Below are positions 14,370 to 21,803 of a stretch of DNA of 27,448 nucleotides, one piece after another. The notes below the pieces were generated by a model. The model saw only the letters and a program-made list of their open reading frames with translations. It was not told the DNA's origin and made no database searches. The translations under genes and the position numbers were made by a program. The DNA comes from DATBFX01 sp036558305 (GTDB lineage: Bacteria; Chloroflexota; Chloroflexia; Thermomicrobiales; UBA6265), in NCBI GenBank assembly GCA_036558305.1, contig DATBFX010000006.1:1-27448 (forward strand), written 5' to 3'. The number at the start of each line of letters is the position of its first letter. Position 1 is the first letter of the stretch.

Positions 14370-16100
14370 GTGACCCGCAGTCCCGAAGAATTCGATTCCT
14401 CACCCGTTCGCGACCTGCTGCGGCGGGCCCAAACCGGCGCGCTTTCCCGGCGCGAGATCATGCAACGCGCCGCCGCCCTCGGTATCGGCGGCGCTTCGCT
14501 ACAGGCTATTCTGCGCGCGGGCCAGACCGCGGCAGCGCCGGCCTCGGCTTCGCCTCGCACGCCGCGGCGCGCCGCAGCGGATCCGAAGACGCTCACCCTC
14601 GCACTTGACGGCACGCCAAGTAACCTCGATCCCCATTCAAGCTACGACTATCGATCGACGATGGCAATTCTCGGACCGTACGAGGGCCTCATCGGTCTTA
14701 AGGGCGAGGCCACCGATCAATACGAGGGAATCCTCGCCGAATCGTGGGAACCGAACGTCGACAAGAGCGCCTGGACCTTCCACATCAGGCAAGGTGTCAC
14801 CTTCCAGGACGGCACGCCCGTCGACGCCGAAGCGGTTCGCGCCAGCTACGAGCGCTTTCTCACCCTCGATCTCGGTCCGGTCAACGTTCTCAAGCGTTTT
14901 GTCACCGATCCCAAACAGATCACGACCCCAGACGCAATGACTGTCGTCTTCGACTGCGGCAGCCCGCAACCGCTCTTCGAATCGGGGATCGCCTCGACGT
15001 ACGGACCGGAAGTCGTGAACGTCAAGGCGATGAAAGAGCACGAAGACAACGGAGACTGGGGAAACGTCTGGGCGCAGACGAACGCCGAGGGAACCGGTAC
15101 CGGCGCCTACAAGATCGTCCAATTCGACAACGGCCAGCAGCTCGTCATGGAACGCAACGAGAATTACTGGCGCGGTTGGGATGGCGACCACTTCGATCGG
15201 ATCGTGTTCCGCGTCGTCACCGAGGAGCAGACGCGCCGCCAGCTCATCGAGCAGGGCGACGCAGATATCGTCGACGACCTGACTCCTGAGAACCGCAAAG
15301 CGCTTGCGCAGAATCCCGACGTGACCGTTCATAAGGACCTCAGCACCCAGGTCGAGTATTTCACGATGACCGTCGCGGGTCCGCTGAAGAGCCCTGAGGC
15401 GCGGCAAGCAATGTGCTGGGCCTGGCCATACCAGGAGGTGATCCAGGGCGTCTATGCCGGCGATGCCAAGGAACCCCACGGCCCGGTTGCGGAGACCATT
15501 CGCGGCTACGATCCGAATACGTTCCAGTACACGACCGACCTCGACAAAGCCAAGGCATTGCTGGCCCAGGCAGGCGTTGCCGAGGGGACGAAACTGACTT
15601 GCACCGTAGAGTCTGGCATCGAGTTCGAGAAATCGGCGATCCAACTCTTCCAGGCGAACCTCCAAAAGATCGGCATCGCGCTCGACATCCAGCTCATCGA
15701 CCTCGGGGCATTCACGAGTCTCTTCTATGGTGACTCGCCGGCCGAAGAGCGTCCGAACTTGATGGCTTGGGGCTGGTGGCCGGACTACAACGACGCCTGG
15801 AACCATCTCTACCCACAGGTCTCGTGCAGTGGCTGGGGCAGCAAGGGGTCGAACGGAGGGTTCTACTGCAACCAGCAGGTCGAAGGCTTGTTGCAACAGG
15901 CCCACGACGCTGCCGACCTCGATACCTACCAGAAGGTACTCTCCCAGGCGCAGCAGATCCTCTCCCGCGACGATCCTCCGGCGATCTATTACGCCGAGCC
16001 ACTCTGGATCACGATCATTCGCAACGACATCAACGGCTTCTTCTTCAACCCTATCAACATCGGCACCTACAACTTCTGGGCGATGAGCCGGAAGGTTTAA
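14370..16100 (+). CDS. ABC transporter substrate-binding protein, SBP family 5 (oligopeptide/nickel type)
   Basis: A 576-residue extracytoplasmic binding protein of the DppA/OppA family. The GTG start is fixed by AGGAGG 7-8 bases upstream. The long leader carries a twin-arginine pair, Arg27-Arg28 in LSRREIMQRAAALG, followed by a weakly hydrophobic stretch and an Ala-rich cleavage zone, so Tat export is likely. The family signature region is present: LDGTPSNLDPHSS, then AESWEPNVDKSAWTFHIRQGVTFQDGTPV. Later come GTGAYKIVQFDNG and a conserved C-terminal lobe ending in NFWAMSRKV. Ligands in this family include peptides, glycosides, opines and metal chelates, so the substrate is open. No permease genes adjoin it; the nearest Dpp-type permease set is at 19678-23830 on the other strand. 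A strong hairpin follows the stop. Confidence 0.9.
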   Translation: MTRSPEEFDSSPVRDLLRRAQTGALSRREIMQRAAALGIGGASLQAILRAGQTAAAPASASPRTPRRAAADPKTLTLALDGTPSNLDPHSSYDYRSTMAILGPYEGLIGLKGEATDQYEGILAESWEPNVDKSAWTFHIRQGVTFQDGTPVDAEAVRASYERFLTLDLGPVNVLKRFVTDPKQITTPDAMTVVFDCGSPQPLFESGIASTYGPEVVNVKAMKEHEDNGDWGNVWAQTNAEGTGTGAYKIVQFDNGQQLVMERNENYWRGWDGDHFDRIVFRVVTEEQTRRQLIEQGDADIVDDLTPENRKALAQNPDVTVHKDLSTQVEYFTMTVAGPLKSPEARQAMCWAWPYQEVIQGVYAGDAKEPHGPVAETIRGYDPNTFQYTTDLDKAKALLAQAGVAEGTKLTCTVESGIEFEKSAIQLFQANLQKIGIALDIQLIDLGAFTSLFYGDSPAEERPNLMAWGWWPDYNDAWNHLYPQVSCSGWGSKGSNGGFYCNQQVEGLLQQAHDAADLDTYQKVLSQAQQILSRDDPPAIYYAEPLWITIIRNDINGFFFNPINIGTYNFWAMSRKV

Positions 16101-16114
16101 CAATTCGGTTGCTA

Positions 16115-16156
16115 CCATCGCCGGGGGAGTACTGTCTTCGCCTCCCCCGGCGATGG
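16115..16156. terminator. Bidirectional terminator hairpin between convergent genes
   Basis: The arms CCATCGCCGGGGGAG (16115-16129) and CTCCCCCGGCGATGG (16142-16156) are perfectly complementary over 15 bases around a 12-base loop. The structure starts 14 bases after the binding-protein stop on the plus strand and lies 25 bases past the epimerase stop on the minus strand. No strong T-run follows on either strand, so it may be a factor-dependent or RNA-stabilising hairpin rather than a textbook intrinsic terminator. Confidence 0.7.
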
Positions 16157-16181
16157 CACCCTCCCCGTCTTTGCCGTTACC

Positions 16182-17024
16182 TCATCGCCAGCCATGCACC
16201 GGTTCCCAGCCGAGCAAACGCCGCCCTTTCTCGATTGAGAAGCCACCGGCCGTACCGGAAATCGGCTGCCGGATCTCGACCGTCGGCGCGTACGTCCGAA
16301 TCAACTCCTCCGTCGGCTGCGCCGCCAAAGTGTCGGCCGCCACGACGTTGCATGCCTCGAAGGCGAGCCCATCCGCCTCGATCCCAAGGCGACATGCCGC
16401 AGCCGCGTCTCGGACGTCGATGTATCCCCACAATAACCGCCACCAATTGTCGCGGCCCGGATCGGCGGCCAACTGCGCCGCCCGCTCCTTCGCTTCGCCC
16501 TCGCCGGCCACCCAGTGGAAGCGGAGCGCGACGACCTGCATCCCCGTCCGCCGGTGGAACATCTCGCCCGTCCGCTCGTCGACCTCCTTCGAGAGACCGT
16601 AGGGATCCTTGACGATCAAGGGATGCGCCTCATCCACCGGTGCGTAGAGCGGCGCAAACGGTTCCAGCGCCCACGCCGTGCCGAGTGCGGAGATGCTGGA
16701 GGCGAAGACGGCCTTCTTCACCCCGAGCAGCGAGGCCGCTTGCAACGTCGCGAAGGTGGCCCCGACGTTGTTGAGGAACACGACCTCGTCGGCGTGGTCG
16801 TACGGATTCGGGATCGCCCCCAGGTGGATGACGGCGCCGCATCCCGCCATCGCCCCCGCCACCTGACCGACGTCGCCGAGATCGGTCTGGACGAACCGAT
16901 GGTCGGTCGGCCGTTCGGACGGCGCCCGCTGGTCGGCGCTGACGACCTCGTACCCGTGCGCGACCAACTCGCGCACGACGACCCGTCCCAACTTGCCACT
17001 TCCGCCGGTGACCAGGATGCGCAC
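16182..17024 (-). CDS. NAD(P)-dependent epimerase/dehydratase (extended SDR family)
   Basis: A 280-residue Rossmann-fold enzyme. The GTG at 17024 is chosen because it puts RILVTGGSGKLG at residues 2-13, the normal family start, with GGGAGAAG about 6 bases upstream. The region further upstream in frame is not family-like. GGSGKLG is the NAD-binding motif. HLGAIPNPYDHADEVVFLNNVGATF, SSISALG and Tyr142-x3-Lys146 (YGLSK) give the catalytic Ser-Tyr-Lys set of the UDP-glucose-4-epimerase/uronate dehydrogenase branch. A partner in sugar metabolism is likely given its neighbours, but the substrate cannot be named. It is divergent from a binding-protein gene, sharing a 235-base control region. Confidence 0.86.
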   Translation of the reverse strand: MRILVTGGSGKLGRVVVRELVAHGYEVVSADQRAPSERPTDHRFVQTDLGDVGQVAGAMAGCGAVIHLGAIPNPYDHADEVVFLNNVGATFATLQAASLLGVKKAVFASSISALGTAWALEPFAPLYAPVDEAHPLIVKDPYGLSKEVDERTGEMFHRRTGMQVVALRFHWVAGEGEAKERAAQLAADPGRDNWWRLLWGYIDVRDAAAACRLGIEADGLAFEACNVVAADTLAAQPTEELIRTYAPTVEIRQPISGTAGGFSIEKGRRLLGWEPVHGWR

Positions 17025-17259
17025 CTTCGACTTCTCCCTTCGACTCGCTCGATCACCGATCGCACGCCCACGTCGGCGACCTCGACGCAGGGCGTTGTTT
17101 GTTCGACTGGCACGAACCGAACGCGATCGACGTTGCGACCTGCCAAACGACTCGTTTGACACCCGCGCCGACGTGCGATAGCGTACCGCGACCACGACAT
17201 CTCGAAAACAGCCCCGCGTCGCCGTGACTCGGGGCGCGCGCATCGACGGAGGGAGCAAG
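17025..17259. promoter_or_regulatory. Divergent promoter region with operator palindrome at 17144-17158
   Basis: On the plus strand a perfect -35 TTGACA (17156-17161) and a weaker -10 TAGCGT (17179-17184) are 17 bases apart, about 75 bases before the ATG at 17260. The -35 overlaps CAAACGACTCGTTTG (17144-17158), a perfect inverted repeat of CAAACGA/TCGTTTG around one base, which is ideally placed for a repressor. The related palindrome before the polyol operon (326-338) has the same CAAACG/CGTTTG arms but a centre two bases shorter. The promoter for the epimerase gene on the minus strand is not clear. GGAGGG about 7 bases before the ATG is the ribosome site. Confidence 0.55.
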
Positions 17260-19041
17260 ATGAACGGCGATCGCGTCCGTCTCAGTCGTCGTCGGTTCGT
17301 GCAACTATCGGCGGGATCGGCCGCCGCGGCAACCGTCGCCGGTTCCGGCCCGTTTCTTCACCAGGCAAGCGCGCAGGGGTTGCCGGAGGTCCCGCGCGAG
17401 AAGACGCTGATCCTCGTCGGCGTCGGCGGCGAATCGCCGAACCAGTTCACCGACGTCGACAACGTCAACGCGCTCGGTCCGTCCGGGTCCGGCCTGAGCC
17501 GCAGCGGTTACCAACTCGTCTATGAGCCGCTCTGGTTCTACAACATGCTCAACGGCGAGGAGAAACCGTGGCTCGCCGAGAGCTACCAATACAACGCGGA
17601 CTTCACCGAAGTCTCCGTCAAACTTCGTCAGGGCGTGGAGTGGAGCGACGGCACACCCTTCACCTCCAACGACGTCCAATACTCGTTTCACACGGTGCGC
17701 GACACCGATGGTCTTGACCACCACACCGAGCTGAAGCAGTGGGTCAAAGAGGTCGCCATGACTGACGACCTCAACCTCACCTTCAAGCTCAACGCTCCAA
17801 ACCCGCGCTTCTTCTTTGAGTACTGCACGTTCCACGCCGACATCGGCCAGTTCATCGTCCCCAAGCACATCTTCGAAGGTCAGGACCCGATGACCTTCAA
17901 GAATTTCGATCTCGCCAAGGGCTGGCCCGTCGCGACCGGCCCGTACAAGCTTGTCGCCTCCTCGGCCGAGCAGAAGGTCTGGGACCTTCGCACCGACTGG
18001 TGGGCGGCCAAGACCGGCTTCGCTCAACTGCCCGCCCCGGAGCGCCTGATCTTTCTGCCCGGTTACGACGAGGCGAAGATGGCGCAGATGGTGATTGCCA
18101 ACGAAGCGGACGCCACGCTGAACATCTCGCCGGCGACCATCCCAACCCTCTTCGCCCAGAACCCGAAGATCATCACCCACTCCGGTCACGACCTCCCCTA
18201 CGGATACACCGACTGGTGGCCGTCCGGTCTCGGGTTCAACTGCGAGGTCGAGCCCTGGAACGACCCGGAGATTCGCTGGGCGATGAGCTACGCCATCGAC
18301 CGCGACCAACTCGTCCAGTTCGGTTACCGCGGCGCCGGTGAACCGACCGTCCTCCCGTATCCGTATTACGCGCCCCTCAAGACCTACGTCGACGCGGCGA
18401 AGGACCTCTTGACACAGTACCCAACCAACCTCTACGACCCCTCGAAGACCGAAGAGATTCTGACCCGGAAGGGGTACGCGAAGGGCGGCGATGGATTCTG
18501 GGCCAAGGACGGCCAAAAGCTGAGCATGGTCATCACGACCTTCTCGGTCTTCGCCGACCTCGCCCCCTTCGTCACCCAGCAGCTCCAGAACGCCGGGATC
18601 GATGCCAGCTTCCAAATGCCGACCACCTTCTTCAACGACCTCTCAACGGGTCAGGACCCGGCCTACATTTGGGGTCACGGCGGCAGCGTTCGCGATCCCT
18701 TCAAGACGATGGAGCTCTACCACCAGAAGTTCTATCAGCCAACCGGCACCGCCACCTACCCCTTCTACCGCTGGCGCAACGACGAGTACGACGCCATCGT
18801 CGACGAGATGGGGGTCACCGACCCCGACGATCCAAAGACGATGGAACTCTTCCTCAAAGGCACCGAAATCTGGTTGAAGGAGCTCCCCGATCCGCCGCTC
18901 CTCCAGTTCTACCACCGCATCCCGATGAACACGACCTACTGGACCAACTGGCCGACCGCCGACAACCCCTACATCAACGGCTCCTTCTGGCACCGCACCG
19001 TCCTGCTCATCGTTCTCGGCCTGAAATCCGCGGCAGCGTAA
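17260..19041 (+). CDS. ABC transporter substrate-binding protein, SBP family 5, Tat-exported
   Basis: A 593-residue DppA/OppA-type binding protein. The ATG at 17260, with GGAGG upstream, gives a textbook twin-arginine leader: SRRRFVQLSAG at residues 9-19, then an Ala-rich hydrophobic core and a likely cleavage after QASAQG near residue 39. The mature domain begins EKTLILVGVGGES. It shows the family pattern LVYEPLWFYN, AESYQYNADFTEVSVKLRQGVEWSDGTPFTSNDV, ATGPYKLV and RWAMSYAIDRDQLV. Its place under an operator-controlled promoter, and the orphan Dpp permease set about 0.6 kb downstream on the opposite strand, make it a candidate partner for that transporter; this is inference. Family members bind peptides or oligosaccharides. 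It differs clearly in sequence from the protein at 14370-16100. Confidence 0.9.
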   Translation: MNGDRVRLSRRRFVQLSAGSAAAATVAGSGPFLHQASAQGLPEVPREKTLILVGVGGESPNQFTDVDNVNALGPSGSGLSRSGYQLVYEPLWFYNMLNGEEKPWLAESYQYNADFTEVSVKLRQGVEWSDGTPFTSNDVQYSFHTVRDTDGLDHHTELKQWVKEVAMTDDLNLTFKLNAPNPRFFFEYCTFHADIGQFIVPKHIFEGQDPMTFKNFDLAKGWPVATGPYKLVASSAEQKVWDLRTDWWAAKTGFAQLPAPERLIFLPGYDEAKMAQMVIANEADATLNISPATIPTLFAQNPKIITHSGHDLPYGYTDWWPSGLGFNCEVEPWNDPEIRWAMSYAIDRDQLVQFGYRGAGEPTVLPYPYYAPLKTYVDAAKDLLTQYPTNLYDPSKTEEILTRKGYAKGGDGFWAKDGQKLSMVITTFSVFADLAPFVTQQLQNAGIDASFQMPTTFFNDLSTGQDPAYIWGHGGSVRDPFKTMELYHQKFYQPTGTATYPFYRWRNDEYDAIVDEMGVTDPDDPKTMELFLKGTEIWLKELPDPPLLQFYHRIPMNTTYWTNWPTADNPYINGSFWHRTVLLIVLGLKSAAA

Positions 19042-19067
19042 CTCCGGCCCCAGACGCGTTTTGACGG

Positions 19068-19133
19068 GAGAGATCCGTCGCGGGCGCTGAGGATGACTAC
19101 CTTTTCATCCTCAGCGCCAGCGACGGATCTCTC
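19068..19133. terminator. Long hairpin (29-base arms) between convergent genes
   Basis: The arms at 19068-19096 and 19105-19133 are complementary at 28 of 29 positions around an 8-base loop containing TTTT. The outer part reads GAGAGATCCGTCGC and the inner part GCGCTGAGGATGA. It starts 26 bases after the binding-protein stop and ends 39 bases from the phosphoesterase stop on the other strand, so it probably ends transcription from both sides. The stem is far longer than usual for an intrinsic terminator. Confidence 0.7.
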
Positions 19134-19172
19134 GTTCGCCGTCCACAACGGCCCCTTCCGGCCGAAAGCTCC

Positions 19173-19658
19173 TCAGACCTCGAGCCTCTGCGCCTCGTCC
19201 AACTCCGTGTCGTACATCACATACGTCGACGTCCCGAATCGCCCCATGATCTCGCCGGGGTTGATGAGCAGCGTCTTCCCCACGCGCTCGATCGCGAAGA
19301 CATGGTTGTGCCCGCAACAGACGACGTTGTACTCCCCCGAGGCCGCGATCAGCCTGCCAACATCATTGAAGTGGTGCACCGCGATTCGCTTCCCACCCTC
19401 CGTCAGCTCCGCGGTTTCGCCATGGATCGTCACGTGCGCGAAACGCTGCGCCTGCTGGGTAATCCGAAACCGATCTCCGTCGTTGTTCCCGAAGACCACG
19501 TGGATCGGCCGCGGAAACGCCTCCGCCATCTGCGGCACGATGAACGGCGCGCACAGATCGCCGCAGCAAATCATCACTTCGGCGTCGGCGAGTCGCCCCA
19601 GCGCAACGGCGAGCTTCCAGATGTTGTCGTGAATGTCCGAGAGAATCGCGATCTTCAT
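19173..19658 (-). CDS. Small metallophosphoesterase (YfcE/MJ0936-type)
   Basis: A 161-residue single-domain calcineurin-like phosphoesterase. The metal-binding set is complete: Asp8-x-His10 (SDIHDN), Gly33-Asp34 (CCGDL), Gly57-Asn-Asn-Asp60 (GNND), a His in VHHFND, and GHNH near the C-terminus. NPGEIMGR follows, in the position of the family NPGS motif. The length matches YfcE/MJ0936-type phosphodiesterases, which hydrolyse phosphodiesters with Mn or other divalent metals in the cytoplasm. The start ATG 19658 has GGAGG 6 bases upstream. It begins 19 bases after the second transporter ATPase gene on the same strand and is probably the last gene of that operon. Its physiological substrate is unknown. 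Confidence 0.87.
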   Translation of the reverse strand: MKIAILSDIHDNIWKLAVALGRLADAEVMICCGDLCAPFIVPQMAEAFPRPIHVVFGNNDGDRFRITQQAQRFAHVTIHGETAELTEGGKRIAVHHFNDVGRLIAASGEYNVVCCGHNHVFAIERVGKTLLINPGEIMGRFGTSTYVMYDTELDEAQRLEV

Positions 19659-19677
19659 CGTATTCCTCCCGCTTTGG

Positions 19678-20721
19678 TCACGAAGCCGGAGCCGGGGCGT
19701 CGACCCGGCCGTCGGGAGCGCCGGCCAGCACCCCGGTTAACTCGCCCTCCTCCACTACGGGCTCGTCGCGGTACAGGTAGCACGCGACCGCCGCCCCGTC
19801 GGATAGATAGAGTGGCGGCACTTCATCGCGACAGATCGGCATCACGTGGGGGCACCGCGGCGCGAAGGGACACCCCTGGGGAACGACGCCTTCGACCTGT
19901 TCACCAGGTACCGCCAACCCCTCGTCGGACCACTGTTGGTTGGGGTCAGGCGAAGGGATTGAGTGGATCAAGAGTTGGGTGTACGGGTGTTGCGGCCCGT
20001 GGATGACCCGCCGCGCGGCGCCCGCCTCGGCGACGATCCCCTGGTAGAGGATGATCAACCGTTCGCTGATCTGGTGCGCCGTCGTCAGGTCGTGCGTGAT
20101 GTAGAGGAACGAGATCCCGAACTCGCGATTCAGCTTGAGCAGACTCTCCAGGATCGTCGCCCGCAGCGAGGCATCGACCATCGAGACAGGTTCGTCCGCG
20201 ATGATCAAGCGCGGTCGCAGCAACAGCGCCCGCGCGATCGTGACCCGTTGACGCTGCCCGCCGGAGAGCTGATGCGGGTACCGGCCGAGGATCTCGTCCG
20301 GGTTGAGACCAACCGTCGTCAGCGCCGATTCGATCTGGCGGCGCGCATCCGCCCGCGAACTCGCCAGCCTGAAACTCTTGACCGGCGTCGTCAGGATATG
20401 ATCGACCTTGTAGAACGGGTTGTAGACACCATACGGATCTTGAAAGACCGCCTGCACTTCCCGCCGGAATCCCTGCCGCTCCTGCCGCGTCAGGCTGCGG
20501 AGGTCCTTACCCCGATAGATCACCTCGCCCTGCGTCGGATGGGCAAACCCGAGGAGCAACCGCGCCAGCGTACTCTTGCCGCTCCCACTCTCGCCCGCCA
20601 CCGCCGTAATCGACGCCGCTCCCTCGTCAAACACGTACGAGAAATCCCGAAGCGCAACCGTCACCCCCTCTCCGTGCCCATAGACCTTCGTCACGTTGCG
20701 CGCTTCAAGAAACGGAGCCAT
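19678..20721 (-). CDS. Dpp/Opp-type ABC transporter ATP-binding protein (DppF/OppF-like)
   Basis: A 347-residue ATPase. Walker A GESGSGKST is at 43-51, the Q-loop is in AVFQDPYG, and the ABC signature LSGGQRQRV is followed by Walker B IIADEPVSMVD and the H-loop ITHD. VSMVD replaces the common TSALD after Walker B, as in many OppF-type subunits. The C-terminal oligopeptide-transporter domain is present, with HPYTQLLI and a Cys cluster CPFAPRCPHVMPIC. The ATG at 20721 overlaps the stop of the preceding ATPase gene by one base (TGATG), showing coupling. An in-frame extension upstream is repeat-derived and not family-like. It would power import through the permeases encoded upstream. Confidence 0.92.
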   Translation of the reverse strand: MAPFLEARNVTKVYGHGEGVTVALRDFSYVFDEGAASITAVAGESGSGKSTLARLLLGFAHPTQGEVIYRGKDLRSLTRQERQGFRREVQAVFQDPYGVYNPFYKVDHILTTPVKSFRLASSRADARRQIESALTTVGLNPDEILGRYPHQLSGGQRQRVTIARALLLRPRLIIADEPVSMVDASLRATILESLLKLNREFGISFLYITHDLTTAHQISERLIILYQGIVAEAGAARRVIHGPQHPYTQLLIHSIPSPDPNQQWSDEGLAVPGEQVEGVVPQGCPFAPRCPHVMPICRDEVPPLYLSDGAAVACYLYRDEPVVEEGELTGVLAGAPDGRVDAPAPAS

Positions 20722-21803
20722 CACGGGGCCCCAGGGGACAAGGGACGGGGGACAGGGGTCAGGACGAGACGACCGTGTTCCTGACCCCTGTCCCCCGTCC
20801 CCTGTCCCCCCTCGTACAGGTGGCACGCCACCATCCGACCCGGCCGCGCCTCAATCGGCGCGGGCACCAACCGCGGGCAGACAGCGAAGACTCTCGGGCA
20901 GCGAGGATGAAATACGCAACCGCTCGGTGGATTGAGCGGCGAATGCGGTTGACCGGCGATCTTGACGAAGGTCGTCTCGCGGTCGAACGACGGCAGACTG
21001 GCGATCAGGACCTGCGTGTAGGGGTGGAGTGGTTCGCCGAAGAGCTGCCGGGTCGGCCCCGTCTCGACAAGCTTGCCGCCGTACATGACGCCGACGCGAT
21101 CGACGAACTGGGCCATCAACCCCATGTCGTGCCCGATCAGGACAATCGACGCGCCGAGCCGCGCCTGCACCGCGCCGAGCGTCTGCATGATCTGCCGCTG
21201 CACGACCACGTCCAGCGCGCTCGTCGGCTCGTCCGCGATGATCACCGACGGTCGCAACGCGATCGCGATCGCGATACAGACCCGCTGCTTCATCCCGCCG
21301 CTGAGTTCGTGCGGGTACCGCTCCGCCACCTCCCGCCGCAACCCCACCGAGTCCAACAACTCCGCAACCCGGCCCTCCATCCCCCTCTCCGCCTGTCCCC
21401 CTGTCCCCCTCTCCGCCTGTCCCCCCGTCCGGTGCGCCCTCATCGTGTCGATCAGTTGCCGCTTGATCCGGATCACCGGATTGAGCGAGTTCATCGCGCC
21501 CTGGGGTACGAGGGCGATCCTCGCCATCCGAATCCGCCGCATCGCGTCGTCCGGGAGCGCCGTCAGATCCTCCTCTCCCAGCGCGATCCGCCCACCCACG
21601 ATCCGACCCGGCGGCTTGATCATCCGCAGCAACGCCAGCGCGATCGTCGACTTGCCGCTCCCCGATTCGCCCACCAGACCGAGCCGTTCACCCGGCGCGA
21701 GTTCGAAGGTGACCCCGTCGACCGCGCGGACGACACCACGCGGCGTCTGGAACTGCACGCGCAGATCTTCGACGCGGAGCGCCGTTGTGGTCACCACCGT
21801 CAC
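20721..21803 (-). CDS. Dpp/Opp-type ABC transporter ATP-binding protein (DppD/OppD-like) with repeat-derived insert and tail
   Basis: A 360-residue ATPase. Walker A GESGSGKST is at 45-53, the ABC signature is LSGGMKQRV, Walker B is IIADEPTSALD and the H-loop is IGHD. The C-terminal HPYTQVL and Cys motif GCVFHPRCPRVFAVC are those of peptide transporters. The GTG at 21803 overlaps the permease stop (GTGA) and puts VEDLRVQF at the normal family start. Two oddities stand out. Residues 127-142 are an 8-residue unit (GGQAERGT/GGQAERGM) repeated twice, encoded by a C-rich tandem repeat. The last 30 or so residues after HLYEGG are encoded by a 31-base-arm inverted repeat and look unlike any family C-terminus. 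Both lie outside the catalytic motifs, so the protein is probably active. Confidence 0.92.
   Translation of the reverse strand: MTVVTTTALRVEDLRVQFQTPRGVVRAVDGVTFELAPGERLGLVGESGSGKSTIALALLRMIKPPGRIVGGRIALGEEDLTALPDDAMRRIRMARIALVPQGAMNSLNPVIRIKRQLIDTMRAHRTGGQAERGTGGQAERGMEGRVAELLDSVGLRREVAERYPHELSGGMKQRVCIAIAIALRPSVIIADEPTSALDVVVQRQIMQTLGAVQARLGASIVLIGHDMGLMAQFVDRVGVMYGGKLVETGPTRQLFGEPLHPYTQVLIASLPSFDRETTFVKIAGQPHSPLNPPSGCVFHPRCPRVFAVCPRLVPAPIEARPGRMVACHLYEGGQGTGDRGQEHGRLVLTPVPRPLSPGAP
20734..20809. repeat. Inverted repeat with 31-base arms at the dppD/dppF-type gene junction
   Basis: The arms at 20734-20764 and 20779-20809 are complementary at 30 of 31 positions around a 14-base loop. They are built from the words GGGGACA, GGGAC and GGGGTCAGGA. 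On the minus strand the whole element is translated as the extreme C-terminus of the first ATPase, ending just before the next start codon. The same C-rich word CCTGTCCCC recurs in the tandem repeat at 21381-21428. This looks like a small dispersed palindromic element that entered at the gene end and changed the stop. It may also form an mRNA hairpin between the two ATPase genes. Confidence 0.75.
21381..21428. repeat. 24-bp tandem repeat (two copies) inside the first ATPase gene
   Basis: Two adjacent 24-base units (21381-21404 and 21405-21428) differ at one base and consist of C-rich words (CCCCCTCTCC, GCCTGTCCCC). The unit is exactly eight codons, so copy-number change would keep the reading frame and lengthen or shorten the GGQAERG loop of the ATPase. 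The site lies between the Q-loop region and the ABC signature, where this family varies in length. Confidence 0.8.

Noticed and set aside
20722..20826. N-terminal extension of the DppF-like ATPase through the inverted repeat
   Set aside because: The extra residues are repeat-derived (GGTGDGGQGSG-like) and the internal ATG at 20721 has the usual family start and a TGATG overlap.
20734..21428. CRISPR-like or insertion-sequence reading of the C-rich repeats
   Set aside because: There are no regularly spaced repeats with unique spacers, no transposase and no target duplications visible.
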